This document shows, piece after piece, positions 34,343-43,418 of a DNA stretch of 64,000 nucleotides. The notes beneath the pieces were generated by a model. That model ran no database searches and was not told the DNA's origin. It saw only the letters and a program-made list of their open reading frames with translations. A program made the position numbers and the translations under genes. Within the stretch, counting starts at the first letter, position 1. Every line of letters starts with the position of its first letter. This DNA is from Clostridiaceae bacterium (GTDB taxonomy: Bacteria; Bacillota; Clostridia; Saccharofermentanales; DTU023). Location of the stretch: the NCBI GenBank assembly GCA_012841015.1, contig DUVN01000010.1:1-64000 (forward strand). The letters run 5' to 3'.

Positions 34343-35203
34343 TCACTCTTCTAGAAAGTAATTTGCCAAATTCGCATTAGGGTCGTGCCGGCCAACGAGC
34401 AACTCACCTTCTGAACAGCTGAGCAGTGTCGTCACGCCGGGGCCATGACCTGAGAGGACGCAGTTTGAGTGGACGATCACGCCGAGTGTGCGGGCGCCTT
34501 TTTTATACTGACGACCGAACCGGTTGTCGCAATCTAACAGTAAAACGAGATCACCGAAGCGCAATTTGTCAAGACCGAATTCTCTTAATGCGTCAAAGTC
34601 GCCAGTCATGATATCGTAGTCTCCCGTGTAACCGGACGAAGCTCCAATACCGGAACCCATAAGGTAGGGTGGAACTTCCGCAACACATGGGACGACGAGC
34701 TTGCCATCTATCTCCTCGGGCGCAATCTTCTCGAGAAGCTCGGGCGACAAGTTGAGGCATGTGATGTCGGGATAATCAGTCAGTTCCAGCCCTAGGCCTT
34801 TTGCACGAATGAGAACTTGATCTCCGATTTTCATCTTGTCGAGCGACTCGACCGGAAAATAACAAATCGTGTGTTCAATGCCCCCGTGTTTGCCGGTGAC
34901 AAACCCTTCTGTTCCTTTGGCGTCTCCATCGACGACGATCGCACGATTGCCAACACAAGCGACGTGCATGACACTGTCATTCTCAGTTCTAATTTCGTTG
35001 CGCAAGCTGACGCCGGGCTCAATGTGATCACCAGCAAGCTTCATGCAGCAGTCACCGATCTGGTAGTTGTAAACGATACCGCCAACACTGGGGAGCACAC
35101 GCGGGATTCCCATGTAATCGACTTTATACTCGCCTCTCCATGTGGGCGCATGGATCTTTGCCTGTACAGCCATTTCAACGAGGTGTTCTATATTGGTCTT
35201 CAT
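34343..35203 (-). CDS. DUF4438 domain-containing protein
   Basis: A 286-residue protein matching the DUF4438 family in opening ('MGIPRVLPSVGGIVYNYQIGD...HIEPGVSL') and in the Gly-rich centre 'VPPYLMGSGIGASSGYTGDYDIMTGD'. The family is widespread in anaerobes and resembles proteins with small-molecule hydrolase folds, but has no assigned reaction. I chose the ATG at 35203 with AGGAGG 4 nt upstream; a longer frame begins 10 codons earlier without one. It stands alone, convergent with the previous gene, and its upstream side runs into the 61-bp array. Confidence 0.8.
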   Translation of the reverse strand: MKTNIEHLVEMAVQAKIHAPTWRGEYKVDYMGIPRVLPSVGGIVYNYQIGDCCMKLAGDHIEPGVSLRNEIRTENDSVMHVACVGNRAIVVDGDAKGTEGFVTGKHGGIEHTICYFPVESLDKMKIGDQVLIRAKGLGLELTDYPDITCLNLSPELLEKIAPEEIDGKLVVPCVAEVPPYLMGSGIGASSGYTGDYDIMTGDFDALREFGLDKLRFGDLVLLLDCDNRFGRQYKKGARTLGVIVHSNCVLSGHGPGVTTLLSCSEGELLVGRHDPNANLANYFLEE

Positions 35204-35468
35204 GCAACCTCCTTCGCTTGAAGTATTCGTCAATCATTATATGCGTTTCCTATCATACCACTTCGATATCGGAATTCAGACCGAACGGTCGATATTGGTA
35301 ACTTATGTCGATACGATGCGACAATTTTAAGGATGCGTTTCATAAGGAATACCACTGAAATGTGGTGCCAGAATTTATTTTTGAGAATGATCCATCAAAA
35401 AATCGTGTGAAGCTAGGTGAAACGCTAAAAATGAAGTTGGACAAAAGAGATTTTTCAGCAGACCGTAA
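35204..35468. other. spacer between DUF4438 and the tandem array
   Basis: No gene or tRNA seen. It should hold the promoter of the DUF4438 gene on the minus strand. The right part (from about 35400) is already A-rich like the repeat units but not alignable to them. Confidence 0.35.
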
Positions 35469-35930
35469 AGTCCAAAAACTCGAAATTAATTGAAAAACTG
35501 TACATTGGAGGTCCGGGTACCAGACACTAAGTCCAAAAATTCAAAATTAACTGAAATACTGCACATCGGAGCGCCGGGCTCCGGCCACTGAGTCCGAAAA
35601 ATCAAAATTAACTGAAAAATTGCACCCCGGAGCATCAGGCGCCGGCCACTGAGTCCGAAAAATCAAAATTAACTGAAAAATTGCACCCCGGAGCGCCGGG
35701 CGCCGGCCACTGAGTCCAAAAATTCGAACTTAACTGAAAAACTGCACACTGGAGCGCCGGGCGCCGGCCACTGAGTCCAAAAATTCGAACTTAACTGAAA
35801 AATTGTACACCGGAGCGCCGAGCGCCGGCCACTGAGTCCAAAAATTCGAGCTTAACTGAAAAACTGCACATCGGAGCCGAGCGTAAACAAAAAATCGATG
35901 CTAATTGAAAAATTGCACATTGATCCCAAC
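35469..35930. repeat. 61-bp tandem repeat array, seven units plus a fragment
   Basis: Units start at 35469, 35530, 35591, 35652, 35713, 35774 and 35835, an exact 61-bp period; the last is cut short and a degenerate fragment follows near 35886. Each unit runs AGTCCAAAAATTCGAA, then TTAACTGAAAAATTGCAC, then a GC-rich part CGGAGCGCCGGGCGCCGGCC, then ACTG. The outer units differ most and the inner ones least, as expected for ongoing internal duplication. There are no unique spacers, so it is not a CRISPR. No reading frame is preserved through it. Related motifs occur at 1-52. Confidence 0.9.
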
Positions 35931-35960
35931 GCTCGGATGAATAGCGTGACATAAAAGGGA

Positions 35961-36010
35961 GGCTATCCCATCATCGCTTTTAACTCTTAATGAGCGATTT
36001 TGAGATAGCC
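35961..36010 (-). terminator. likely terminator of the XRE-GIN gene
   Basis: GGCTATC (35961-35967) pairs with GATAGCC (36004-36010), and ATCGCT with AGCGAT inside. On the minus strand a TCCCTTTTATG tract follows. It lies 52 nt after the stop of the XRE-GIN gene. Confidence 0.5.
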
Positions 36011-36061
36011 ACTTTATATAATGGTGCTTCAGTGTACATTTTACGGTTTCAGACTGCCCGT

Positions 36062-37267
36062 TTAGCCTCTATGGAGTATTTTGAGATCGGATGCACGCGA
36101 AATGCGTTCGACAGATTGACCACGCACGCGACCGATGACGGCATCACCCGTTCCCATCATTTCGATGTCCAATTCGTCAACAGTCAAGTGTTTTGCGTCG
36201 ATATCACCCGAACCGACGATCGAGACTTCAAGACGCTCTGCTTCACCACCCAAGATAGAGACATCACCTGATCCAGCAATTCTGACACTCCCTGTTTTCA
36301 GCAGCTCCTTGATCGTGACGTCACCTGATCCTGCGATGTTGATCGATGCATCTTCGACTTTGCCGAAGTCACAGTCTCCTGAACCGGCTACTTTTAATCG
36401 AAGCGTTGTTATGTCTTCTAAGATCATGTTGCCAGAACCTGCGATCACGACATTTGCCTGTTCCACATCGATCGCACTTCTGATATCGGAGGCACCTTTA
36501 ATCTTTGCATTCAATGACTTGAGGACTGGCCGAGCGACCGAGATCCTCATCGTGCCGGCACTTAACGTGTTGCCAAAGCCGATACCGAAAAACTTATGAG
36601 ACTGGAAGCTTTTGAGGCCGATGACGAGTGTTGAGCCCTGTTCTTCTACAGAGAGATTAGACATGAAGGAAGCAGGCCCATCGGCATGCCAGTGCGTTCT
36701 CCCATCCTTAGACTGATCAATCGTTATGTTGCACGCACCACCAAGATCGAAATCTAGGCTATTGATGCCTTTGTTGTCGTTGTTGTTTTGATTAAAGGTA
36801 CCTTCATCGCGTTTCCAGTCATCAGTACCAAAATCGTCACTCGTACGAAGTAAGATATTGCCTTTTCCGCGATTGATCACGACCATAGCGTCTAAGTCCG
36901 CCTCGCTTCCGTCTTCGAATCGAACGATCGATCCATCTGTTTTCCCATTCGTATCGGCGTAGCATGCTCTATTTTTCAATCCTGCGATGAATTTGAGGCT
37001 GCCGTATTTAGCGGGGAAAGAAAAATCATTGCTAGTCATTGGCTCCACCGGCGCAACGTCATCACTAAATAAGTCGTTGATGGTGACGCCTAAAGCTTCT
37101 GCGATTGCCGGCAACAAAGCGATATCGGGACAGCCGATTCCTGTCTCCCATTTTGATACGGCTTGTGGGGAGACACCTAACTTCTGTGAGAGCGCCTCTG
37201 GGGTCAGATTTCTCTCTTTTCTCATCTGGGCTATGCGTACGCCCAGTTTTGCAACATCGTATGCCAT
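36062..37267 (-). CDS. XRE DNA-binding domain fused to a GIN (DUF2807) beta-helix domain
   Basis: A 401-residue protein. Residues 8-65 are an XRE/HTH_3 domain ('LSQKLGVSPQAVSKWETGIGCPD'). After a linker and a small domain, residues about 235-395 form a GIN/DUF2807 beta-solenoid with repeated GSGD turns (SGNMILED, GSGDCDF, GSGDVTI, GSGDVSI, GSGDIDA, GTGDAVI). GIN domains usually sit in exported proteins; here no signal peptide or membrane segment exists, so the solenoid must work in the cytoplasm, perhaps as a sensor or oligomer for the DNA-binding part. It stands alone between two repeat arrays. Confidence 0.82.
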   Translation of the reverse strand: MAYDVAKLGVRIAQMRKERNLTPEALSQKLGVSPQAVSKWETGIGCPDIALLPAIAEALGVTINDLFSDDVAPVEPMTSNDFSFPAKYGSLKFIAGLKNRACYADTNGKTDGSIVRFEDGSEADLDAMVVINRGKGNILLRTSDDFGTDDWKRDEGTFNQNNNDNKGINSLDFDLGGACNITIDQSKDGRTHWHADGPASFMSNLSVEEQGSTLVIGLKSFQSHKFFGIGFGNTLSAGTMRISVARPVLKSLNAKIKGASDIRSAIDVEQANVVIAGSGNMILEDITTLRLKVAGSGDCDFGKVEDASINIAGSGDVTIKELLKTGSVRIAGSGDVSILGGEAERLEVSIVGSGDIDAKHLTVDELDIEMMGTGDAVIGRVRGQSVERISRASDLKILHRG

Positions 37268-37700
37268 GTGATCCTCCTGATGTAATCAAAATCGTGTGCT
37301 TCACGTATCGAACCCTTTTGGTTGGATCTTCTGCTAAATTAACACGCCTTGCATATGTTTCATTCATGTGCAGCGACGGAGACCACTCTAGACAACCTGC
37401 TGTTCAATCGTTTGGACCATGCGTATGTGTTTCATGGTCAATGTCAGTATGACGCCTGAATGGACAAAATCAATCACCGTCTCGTTGAATCAAGGGATTT
37501 TTGACTCAACGATCTGTTGTTCAACTATTGGTTGAGCCGATCAAGCTGATTATATGCCTTTTGACGTAGATAAATTGGAAATGCCAATAACAAAGAGGCA
37601 TTGCTTTAGTTACATATGAGGTGTAATTTGAGAATAATATTACTCGAGGCAAGGCTGAATTATTGGAACGTAATGATCAATCAATCTGCCCATTTCACTA
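37268..37700. other. intergenic region between XRE-GIN gene and second array
   Basis: No gene recognised. It has several short dyads, for example GACCATG...CATGGTC near 37415-37440 and CGTTGA...TCAACG near 37480-37510, the latter built from repeated GTTGA/TCAAC words. These could be binding sites for the XRE-GIN protein (autoregulation), which is an inference only. Confidence 0.35.
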
Positions 37701-37856
37701 AGTCTTCTATCGATGACTAGGGGGAATGGTGTCGCGGTCTCCGTCTATCTGAGTTTGCAGGAGTCTCCTTTGCATGACTAGGGGAGTGGTTTGCGGGCAG
37801 GTGGTGTTAAACGTGGGGAATACGTCTTCTTTGCATGGCTAGGGGATGGTGTTATC
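37701..37856. repeat. second array with 61-bp period, three copies
   Basis: A 34-bp core of form GTCTYCTTTGCATGACTAGGGGANTGGT starts at 37701, 37762 and 37823, exactly 61 bp apart each time. Sequence between the cores is not conserved. The core word TAGGGG-GT-GTTTGCG also appears in the palindrome at 36-57. The spacing is the same as in the array at 35469-35930 although the sequence is different. Confidence 0.75.
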
Positions 37857-37908
37857 AAGGCAATAATCAAGATCTCGAGTCCTGTATTGTTCACGGTTGG
37901 AGGGCATT

Positions 37909-38448
37909 ATGAGCGAAATATATTTTACAAAATTCATCAAGATGACCACGACTATGTTACTGATTACATTTTTGGTGCTTGGTTTGATGGCTTGTAGAGG
38001 GAAAAGTGATTCCACGCTTTCCGACACTGATGAAACGCCTACCGGTACCAAAGGAAAGACGATGGATGTAACAACGATAGAATCTGATGCGGACACAAGC
38101 AAATCTACTGAACAAACGATACCCGATCATTCTATGCCGTCTCCTAGTGATATGAATCCCAAGCCGAGACACTTTGAAGAAGATGGTGTTCTATATGTAG
38201 AGAATCAGCTCATCGTTATGATGAAACCGGGCGTAGATTCAGTGGAAGCAATTGAATCCTTAATTGAATTAGAGGGCGTGGTGAACGTCGATGCACTCAT
38301 GGCGGACATCGGCATGTATTTAGTGACGGTTGAGAGTTCAGACACGGTGAATCAGGTAGCATTCTTGAAGTACATGAAAGATACAATCAAAGATGATCCT
38401 CGTGTTGAGGATGTGGAGTTCAATGCTCTTATTGAATTTGAGTCCTAG
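37909..38448 (+). CDS. lipoprotein resembling a stand-alone protease propeptide
   Basis: A 179-residue lipoprotein with a lipobox LMAC (Cys about residue 29) and an acidic, Ser/Thr-rich linker. The C-terminal 90 residues ('LYVENQLIVMMKPGVDSVEAIESLIELEGVVNV...IGMYLVTVES...DDPRVEDVEFNALIEFE') resemble the N-terminal prodomain of fervidolysin-like subtilases (I9-like fold). No protease domain follows in this gene or next to it. It could act as a secreted protease inhibitor or chaperone. I chose the ATG at 37909 after GGAGGG; a TTG four codons earlier is less likely. Confidence 0.6.
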   Translation: MSEIYFTKFIKMTTTMLLITFLVLGLMACRGKSDSTLSDTDETPTGTKGKTMDVTTIESDADTSKSTEQTIPDHSMPSPSDMNPKPRHFEEDGVLYVENQLIVMMKPGVDSVEAIESLIELEGVVNVDALMADIGMYLVTVESSDTVNQVAFLKYMKDTIKDDPRVEDVEFNALIEFES

Positions 38449-38663
38449 GTGATTGTCATTTAGTGAAGCTTATTTTGAAAAGCTTGTTGACCGCATAAAC
38501 AGCTTTTTCTTTTGCGAATTTGTCAAATACTAGCATGAAAATCACTTATCATATTGCAATAACCAATATGTAAGAGACTTTCAGCTAACAGGTGTAACAT
38601 TCCCCACTATTAGTAAACTGTTTTGGTGTATAAAACTCAATCCAAGTTAACTATCTGACAATC

Positions 38664-38696
38664 AAAAACCGCTGAAACGTCGTCGTTCCAGCGGTT
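38664..38696 (-). terminator. intrinsic terminator of tRNA-Val
   Basis: AACCGCTG (38667-38674) and CAGCGGTT (38689-38696), extended inward by AACG/CGTT, form a stem; on the minus strand it is followed by TTTTTG. It begins 8 nt after the encoded CCA of the tRNA. Confidence 0.8.
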
Positions 38697-38703
38697 TCAT
38701 CTC

Positions 38704-38780
38704 TGGTGGGTGATATGGGACTTGAACCTATGACCCCCTGCATGTCACGCAGGTACTCTAACCAGCTGAGCTAATCACCC
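38704..38780 (-). tRNA. tRNA-Val (GAC)
   Basis: A 77-nt cloverleaf with encoded CCA. The acceptor is GGGTGAT/ATCACCC, the T loop is GGTTCAAGTCC, and the anticodon loop GTGACAT sits in a CCTGC/GCAGG stem, giving GAC. A single-gene unit with its own promoter and terminator. Confidence 0.95.
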
Positions 38781-38792
38781 GAATTGATGATT

Positions 38793-38822
38793 AGCATACA
38801 TGATTTCACGGCTCGGTGTCAA
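38793..38822 (-). promoter_or_regulatory. promoter of tRNA-Val
   Basis: On the minus strand TTGACA (38817-38822) and TATGCT (38793-38798) are 18 bp apart, ending 12 nt before the mature tRNA. The -35 is perfect, the -10 moderate. Confidence 0.6.
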
Positions 38823-38951
38823 ACGGTATTTTTCTTTGCGTAGCGGCTGGGCGAAATAAGCTAAATGCCAAAGAAACTGGACAGCGGGCAGTGAAACATA
38901 TGTAACACAGTGATCATTTCCAGTTACGAATTACCAGTCTGCGGGATTCTC

Positions 38952-39614
38952 TTACGATTTTTTGAAATCGAGATAAAATGGTGTTTTCTCGACGGGTACG
39001 TCATCATTGAAGATTTCTTCTACTGCAATGACCCTGAGCGGATTGAATGCGAGTTCAAGTTTCAGCCCACCGGCGCCGAACGAATAGTGACGCCAAAAAG
39101 GCTCATCTTGCGGGATCAGCTGATGGGTCAGATAGAGGATGGGGCCGCCGTGAAAGACGAGCGCCAAGGGAAAACGTTCCGGTGATATAGTTGCAAGCTG
39201 TTCGATTCGATCAAGCACGATATTCATACGCGCAACAAAAGCTTCAGGTGACTCACCATCAGGTGGTGTGACTTTACCAAAGGTGTCTAAAAAACCTTGG
39301 TAGAGCGGGTCTTCGAGAAGTTCATCGTGTGTCATACCGTCCCACTGACCGAATTCTCTTTCCTGTAGTTCAGGCATGAGTTCGTACTCTTTTCCGGGGA
39401 AATATAGCTCTGCTGTGGTGCGTGCTCTTTTGAGCGGTGATACCCATAGTGATTCTACTGCGGGAACAGCGCCGCGCTGCTCTCTTTGTCGAATGAGCAT
39501 GGCACTCTCAGGGAGTACATCGTAGTTATGTTTTGAGCCTTGGTATTCGCGGCAGAGGTTTTGGTATGTTAGTCCGTGTCGAATAAAATAAACAGTTTGT
39601 GTCTTTTCGTTCAT
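38952..39614 (-). CDS. histidine phosphatase family protein
   Basis: A 220-residue branch-1 histidine phosphatase (phosphoglycerate-mutase-like). The phosphorylated His is in 'VYFIRHGLTYQN' (about residue 12), with 'SPLKRARTTAELY' (about 59-71) and the second active-site His in 'LVFHGGPILYL'. Length and order are standard. Members act on phosphorylated sugars, nucleotides or cobalamin precursors, and this one lacks hallmarks that would choose between these. I chose the ATG at 39614, with AAGGAAATAAAT upstream, over an upstream in-frame ATG. It is a single gene. Confidence 0.85.
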   Translation of the reverse strand: MNEKTQTVYFIRHGLTYQNLCREYQGSKHNYDVLPESAMLIRQREQRGAVPAVESLWVSPLKRARTTAELYFPGKEYELMPELQEREFGQWDGMTHDELLEDPLYQGFLDTFGKVTPPDGESPEAFVARMNIVLDRIEQLATISPERFPLALVFHGGPILYLTHQLIPQDEPFWRHYSFGAGGLKLELAFNPLRVIAVEEIFNDDVPVEKTPFYLDFKKS

Positions 39615-39987
39615 ATTTATTTCCTTCAATTATTTGATCCTCACTAGCCTATCGTATGGTGAGTTTGGTTCGCAATTGTGTAACATTTGGGATTTGTTCT
39701 TTTACTGTAAAATCTATCGTGTGCAAGTGCGAAAGAAAAGAATAAAAGTGTTGGCGGTTCGGCGCATAGATTTGATGGTTATTTGCAGATCTTAAGAAGT
39801 AAGAAAGAGATACTCTTGCTTTTGCAACAACAGGAAAAGTTTTGAAGGTTAATTGCAGACTTAAGCGTAACATTGCCAAAGTAAGAGTAGTGGTTCGTCA
39901 ATTGAGAGTTTTTGATATTCAATTTGTTGTCTGAAAGATGTGTGATTCCTTGTGATTCCGTAAATATGACGGAAGTGGCTCGTCGGG
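39615..39987. other. intergenic region upstream of rpmE
   Basis: About 370 nt, AT-rich, with no recognised gene. The words GGCAATGTTACGCTTAA-like near 39865-39880 and similar GCAATTGTGTAACATT near 39670-39685 suggest a short dyad, but I could not assign it. The rpmE promoter begins at 39988. Confidence 0.35.
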
Positions 39988-40017
39988 TTGACAGCTTGAG
40001 CGGTAGCGTTGTACAAT
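39988..40017 (+). promoter_or_regulatory. sigma-A-type promoter of rpmE
   Basis: TTGACA (39988-39993) and TACAAT (40012-40017) with an 18-bp spacer, about 90 nt before the rpmE start. This is one of the best promoter matches in the window. Confidence 0.75.
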
Positions 40018-40110
40018 CATTTGGCGAGCGACCCCGAGTGGGCGCTTATTTCTGGGATCGCATACGAGGGCAGATGACTTCTCGCGCGGTTGCCATGAGA
40101 GGTGAAAGAG

Positions 40111-40314
40111 ATGAAAGAAGGAATACATCCTAAATACGGAAAAAGTGTTGTGCGTTGCGCATGCGGCGAGACATTTGAGACAGGTGCCACGAAAGAGGCG
40201 TTGAACGTCGACATCTGTTCTAAATGCCATCCTTTTTACACAGGGCGTCAGAAGCTCGTCGATACGGGTGGACGCGTTGATAAGTTCAGAAGGCGCATGG
40301 AACGGCAAAAATAG
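40111..40314 (+). CDS. rpmE: 50S ribosomal protein L31 (zinc-binding form)
   Basis: A 67-residue L31. Cys at residues 16 and 18 (RCACGE) and CSKC (about 36-39) make it the zinc-binding 'C+' form rather than the zinc-free paralogue made under zinc shortage. I chose the ATG at 40111, about 7 nt past AGGTGA; an in-frame GTG three codons earlier overlaps that site. It has its own promoter and is followed by a terminator. Confidence 0.95.
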   Translation: MKEGIHPKYGKSVVRCACGETFETGATKEALNVDICSKCHPFYTGRQKLVDTGGRVDKFRRRMERQK

Positions 40315-40317
40315 GCC

Positions 40318-40347
40318 GAGGGGGAGCTCAACGGCTCCTCTTTTTTT
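40318..40347 (+). terminator. intrinsic terminator after rpmE
   Basis: GGGAGC and GCTCCT form a short GC-rich stem around TCAACG, followed by seven T. It lies 3 nt past the rpmE stop and 49 nt before the next gene, so part of transcription may read through. Confidence 0.75.
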
Positions 40348-40395
40348 GATGAATGGCGCATAGATGGTAAGGGTAACGTAGTTAATCAATAAGAT

Positions 40396-41388
40396 ATGGA
40401 AGATAAGCAGACTGACCACATAGAGAAGGCAGCGGGTGCGGGTGTTTGTAAGAAGACGTCGATCGGCGGACAGGCGCTGATCGAAGGTTTGATGATGCTC
40501 GGACCTGATAAGCAATCAATCGCTGTCAGATCATCGGATGGCGAGATTGTTCTTACAGTCAAGGATCGCCCTCCTTTTACTAAGCGATTCAATATCCCTT
40601 TTCTTAGGGGAATTGTTCGTCTTGTAATGCAGTTAAAAACGGGCGTGGGGGCGATCGGCTATTCTGCTGATGTTGCGATGAAGGAAGAGGAGAATGACGA
40701 AGAAGATAAAAAGGTATCTCGTTTCGATCGGTTTGCTGAGCGCCACCCTCGTCTTGTAACAGGCGTTACCTTAGCAATTTCGCTTGGGTTGTCTATTGCG
40801 ATATTTATCTTGCTCCCGAGCGCCTTGACCGATCTGTTACGAAAAGTGACAGGATTCGGTATCGGTGAACAGACAGGGGCCATGTCCGTCGCCTTATCGT
40901 TTATTGAAGGGTTTGTCAGGATTGCAATCTTCATTTCGTACCTATGGTTGACGTCTCTAAGTAAAGACATCAAGCGCGTTTGGATGTACCACGGTTCAGA
41001 GCATAAGACGATTGCGACGTATGAAGCCGGTTTACCGTTGACTGTCGAGAATGTTCGTCGCATGAGCCGTTTTCACCCACGTTGTGGGACATCATTTCTG
41101 TTTCTTGTGATGCTTATCTCAATACTTGCTTTCGCTGTTGTTGGGCGCTATACACTTTGGATCAATATTTTGCTTCGTCTTGCTTTGTTGCCTTTGGTGA
41201 CAGGCATTTCCTATGAAATCATTAAACTGGCGGGAACATATGATAATGTCTTGACGCGTGTGTTGTCGATGCCAGGGTTAGCTCTGCAACGTTTGACGAC
41301 GGCGGAGCCGGAGGACGACATGCTTGAGGTTGCAATCGTCGCCATGAACGCAGTTATCCCTGAGAATCCCGACAGTGATCGCTGGTAG
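40396..41388 (+). CDS. DUF1385 family membrane protein
   Basis: A 330-residue protein matching DUF1385, opening with 'SIGGQALIEGLMMLGPDKQSIAVR' (about 23-46). It has about four membrane segments: two near 118-175 and two near 233-280. The conserved 'MYHGSEHKTIATYEAGLPLTVENVRRMSRFHPRCGTSF' lies between the pairs and includes the family's invariant His and Cys. Metal-binding roles have been suggested, but function is not established. It is commonly found between rpmE and prmC in Clostridia, as here, and overlaps prmC by 14 nt. Confidence 0.88.
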   Translation: MEDKQTDHIEKAAGAGVCKKTSIGGQALIEGLMMLGPDKQSIAVRSSDGEIVLTVKDRPPFTKRFNIPFLRGIVRLVMQLKTGVGAIGYSADVAMKEEENDEEDKKVSRFDRFAERHPRLVTGVTLAISLGLSIAIFILLPSALTDLLRKVTGFGIGEQTGAMSVALSFIEGFVRIAIFISYLWLTSLSKDIKRVWMYHGSEHKTIATYEAGLPLTVENVRRMSRFHPRCGTSFLFLVMLISILAFAVVGRYTLWINILLRLALLPLVTGISYEIIKLAGTYDNVLTRVLSMPGLALQRLTTAEPEDDMLEVAIVAMNAVIPENPDSDRW

Positions 41389-42268
41389 TCGACAAACCGT
41401 GTGTGTGAGTCGACGGATATTTCTTGATCAAGCTACGAGACGCCTCCATGAAGCGGGGATTGAAGAGGCGCGTAAAGAAGCGCGCTCACTGATTGAGGCT
41501 GTTGCCGGTATTTCAATCGCTCACCAGCTCGCCTTTCCCGATGTTTTGCTCAGCGTCGATCAGCTTGTCATGCTCGGTGATGCGCTTGCAATGCGTGAAG
41601 CTCGTGTGCCGTTATCGCAAATAGTAGGGGAGGCGAGCTTTTACAACCTGACTTTTAAGGTCACAAAAGATACGCTGACGCCTCGGCCGGAGAGCGAACT
41701 GCTCGTCGATATGGCGATAGAATACGCCCAAGCGCTATCAAGCATATGTCTGCTTGATGTCTTTACGGGCACGGGCGCGATTGGGATATCGGTTGCACGG
41801 TGTTTGAGTGATATAGGTAAAGATGTTGTGCTCGTGATGACTGATAACTCACAGCACGCCATCGATGTCGCAAGGCAAAACGCACGCCGTCTCATCTCGA
41901 CGGTAGACTGGACACTGGAGCGTACTGATATCTGGCCATCGACATGCCGACCTTATGACGTCATTACGGCAAATCCTCCATATATTGCGACAGATGAGAT
42001 CGCGACGCTGATGCCTGAGGTGAAGCGTTTTGAGCCATTATCTGCTCTCGATGGTGGCAAGGACGGATTAAGCTTTTACCGTCGCCTAGCGCGGGAGGCC
42101 GGACGGTTCTTAAGCGATGACGGTGTGCTGATCATTGAAATCGGCGCCTCACAAGAGGAAGATGTTCTGAGTCTTTTTTTAAACGATAGAGCGTGGCGTG
42201 AGCACGGAAGAAAAAATGATTTGGCAGGGTACACTCGGCTGCTCTCTTTTCATAAAGTGACAGAGTAG
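41375..42268 (+). CDS. prmC: peptide chain release factor N5-glutamine methyltransferase
   Basis: A 297-residue SAM-dependent methyltransferase that modifies the Gln of the GGQ motif of release factors. It has an N-terminal helical domain ('[21 protein letters not shown]'), SAM loop '[14 protein letters not shown]' (about 122-135) and the catalytic NPPYI (about 199-203). Family members usually show DLGTGSG; here it is DVFTGTG, still compatible. The start could be the GTG at 41375 or a later GTG. Its substrate gene prfA follows, the usual pairing. Confidence 0.92.
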   Translation: MIAGSRQTVCVSRRIFLDQATRRLHEAGIEEARKEARSLIEAVAGISIAHQLAFPDVLLSVDQLVMLGDALAMREARVPLSQIVGEASFYNLTFKVTKDTLTPRPESELLVDMAIEYAQALSSICLLDVFTGTGAIGISVARCLSDIGKDVVLVMTDNSQHAIDVARQNARRLISTVDWTLERTDIWPSTCRPYDVITANPPYIATDEIATLMPEVKRFEPLSALDGGKDGLSFYRRLAREAGRFLSDDGVLIIEIGASQEEDVLSLFLNDRAWREHGRKNDLAGYTRLLSFHKVTE

Positions 42269-42321
42269 ACTGTTTGGTAAGATATATAAGATATAAAGGA
42301 TTAAACGAATCTGGAGTGAGC

Positions 42322-43398
42322 ATGGACATTGGTGAACTGACAAAATTGACGTTGAGCGAAGAGCGTTATAACGAATTGACAACGATGCTGGCCGATACAG
42401 CGCTCATGCGCGATCGTGAGGCATATATTCGGCTCGTTAAAGAACATGCGGAATTGCAGCCGCTTGTCCAGCTTATTCGCGAGCTCCGAAAGGTTCAGGA
42501 AGACCTAGAGGAGAACCGTGAGCTCCTCTATGATACAGACGACCAAATTCTCCGTGAACTTGCCCGTGAAGAAATTGCCGAACTCGAAGAAAGGGAATTA
42601 TCTCTTGAAGCGGCCATTATGGAAATAATCGAGCCGAAAGATGAAAATGATGAGCGCAACGTTATCATAGAAATTCGTGCGGGGACGGGTGGAGAGGAAG
42701 CGGCATTGTTCGCGGCCGATCTTTACCGTATGTATGCCGCCTATGCGGAAGCTCGCGGCTGGGAAACGGAAATCGTCGATTTTAATGAAACAGAATTAGG
42801 CGGCTTTAAAGAGGTTGTCTTTATTATTGATGGCAAGGGCGCTTATAGTCGCTTGAAGTATGAAAGCGGCGCACACCGTGTTCAGCGCGTACCGGAGACG
42901 GAGGCAGGTGGGCGCATTCACACTTCTGCCGTCACCGTTGCCGTCCTACCTGAAGTCGATGAGGTCGATTTCGAGATCGATCCGAAAGACCTTCAGATCG
43001 ACACGTATCGCGCATCGGGAGCCGGTGGACAACACGTCAATAAAACGAGCTCAGCGATTCGTATCACCCATCTCCCGAGCGGCGTTGTTGTGACGTGCCA
43101 AGACCAACGATCCCAACATAAAAATCGAGATAGAGCGATGGCGCACTTGCGTGCGATTCTTCTCGATATGGCAGAACGAGAGCGTGCTGACGCGATCGCA
43201 AGCGAGCGCAGGAGTCAAGTGGGATCAGGCGATCGAAGCGAAAGGATCAGAACGTATAATTTCCCGCAGTCTCGTGTCACCGATCACCGCATCGGGTTGA
43301 CGCTTTACAAGCTTGATCGGATTTTGGCGGGAGAACTCGATGAGATCATCGATGCACTGCAAATTGCCGAGCACGAAGCTGCATTGCAGGCACAATAA
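42322..43398 (+). CDS. prfA: peptide chain release factor 1
   Basis: A 358-residue class I release factor for UAA/UAG. The GGQ motif is in '[20 protein letters not shown]' (about 231-250). The N-terminal coiled helices and the '[21 protein letters not shown]' region are typical. I chose the ATG at 42322 after TGGAGTGAG, 16 codons inside the longest frame. Length is normal (RF1 about 355-360). Preceded by prmC, which methylates its GGQ. Confidence 0.95.
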   Translation: MDIGELTKLTLSEERYNELTTMLADTALMRDREAYIRLVKEHAELQPLVQLIRELRKVQEDLEENRELLYDTDDQILRELAREEIAELEERELSLEAAIMEIIEPKDENDERNVIIEIRAGTGGEEAALFAADLYRMYAAYAEARGWETEIVDFNETELGGFKEVVFIIDGKGAYSRLKYESGAHRVQRVPETEAGGRIHTSAVTVAVLPEVDEVDFEIDPKDLQIDTYRASGAGGQHVNKTSSAIRITHLPSGVVVTCQDQRSQHKNRDRAMAHLRAILLDMAERERADAIASERRSQVGSGDRSERIRTYNFPQSRVTDHRIGLTLYKLDRILAGELDEIIDALQIAEHEAALQAQ

Positions 43399-43418
43399 TG
43401 TGTAGAGGATCTTAGTTT

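Noticed and set aside
35469-35930. CRISPR array
   Set aside because: All 61 bases of the unit repeat; there are no unique spacers and no cas genes nearby.
39919-40515. 198-codon minus-strand frame over the rpmE promoter and gene
   Set aside because: It is antisense to rpmE, its promoter and its terminator; composition is not protein-like.
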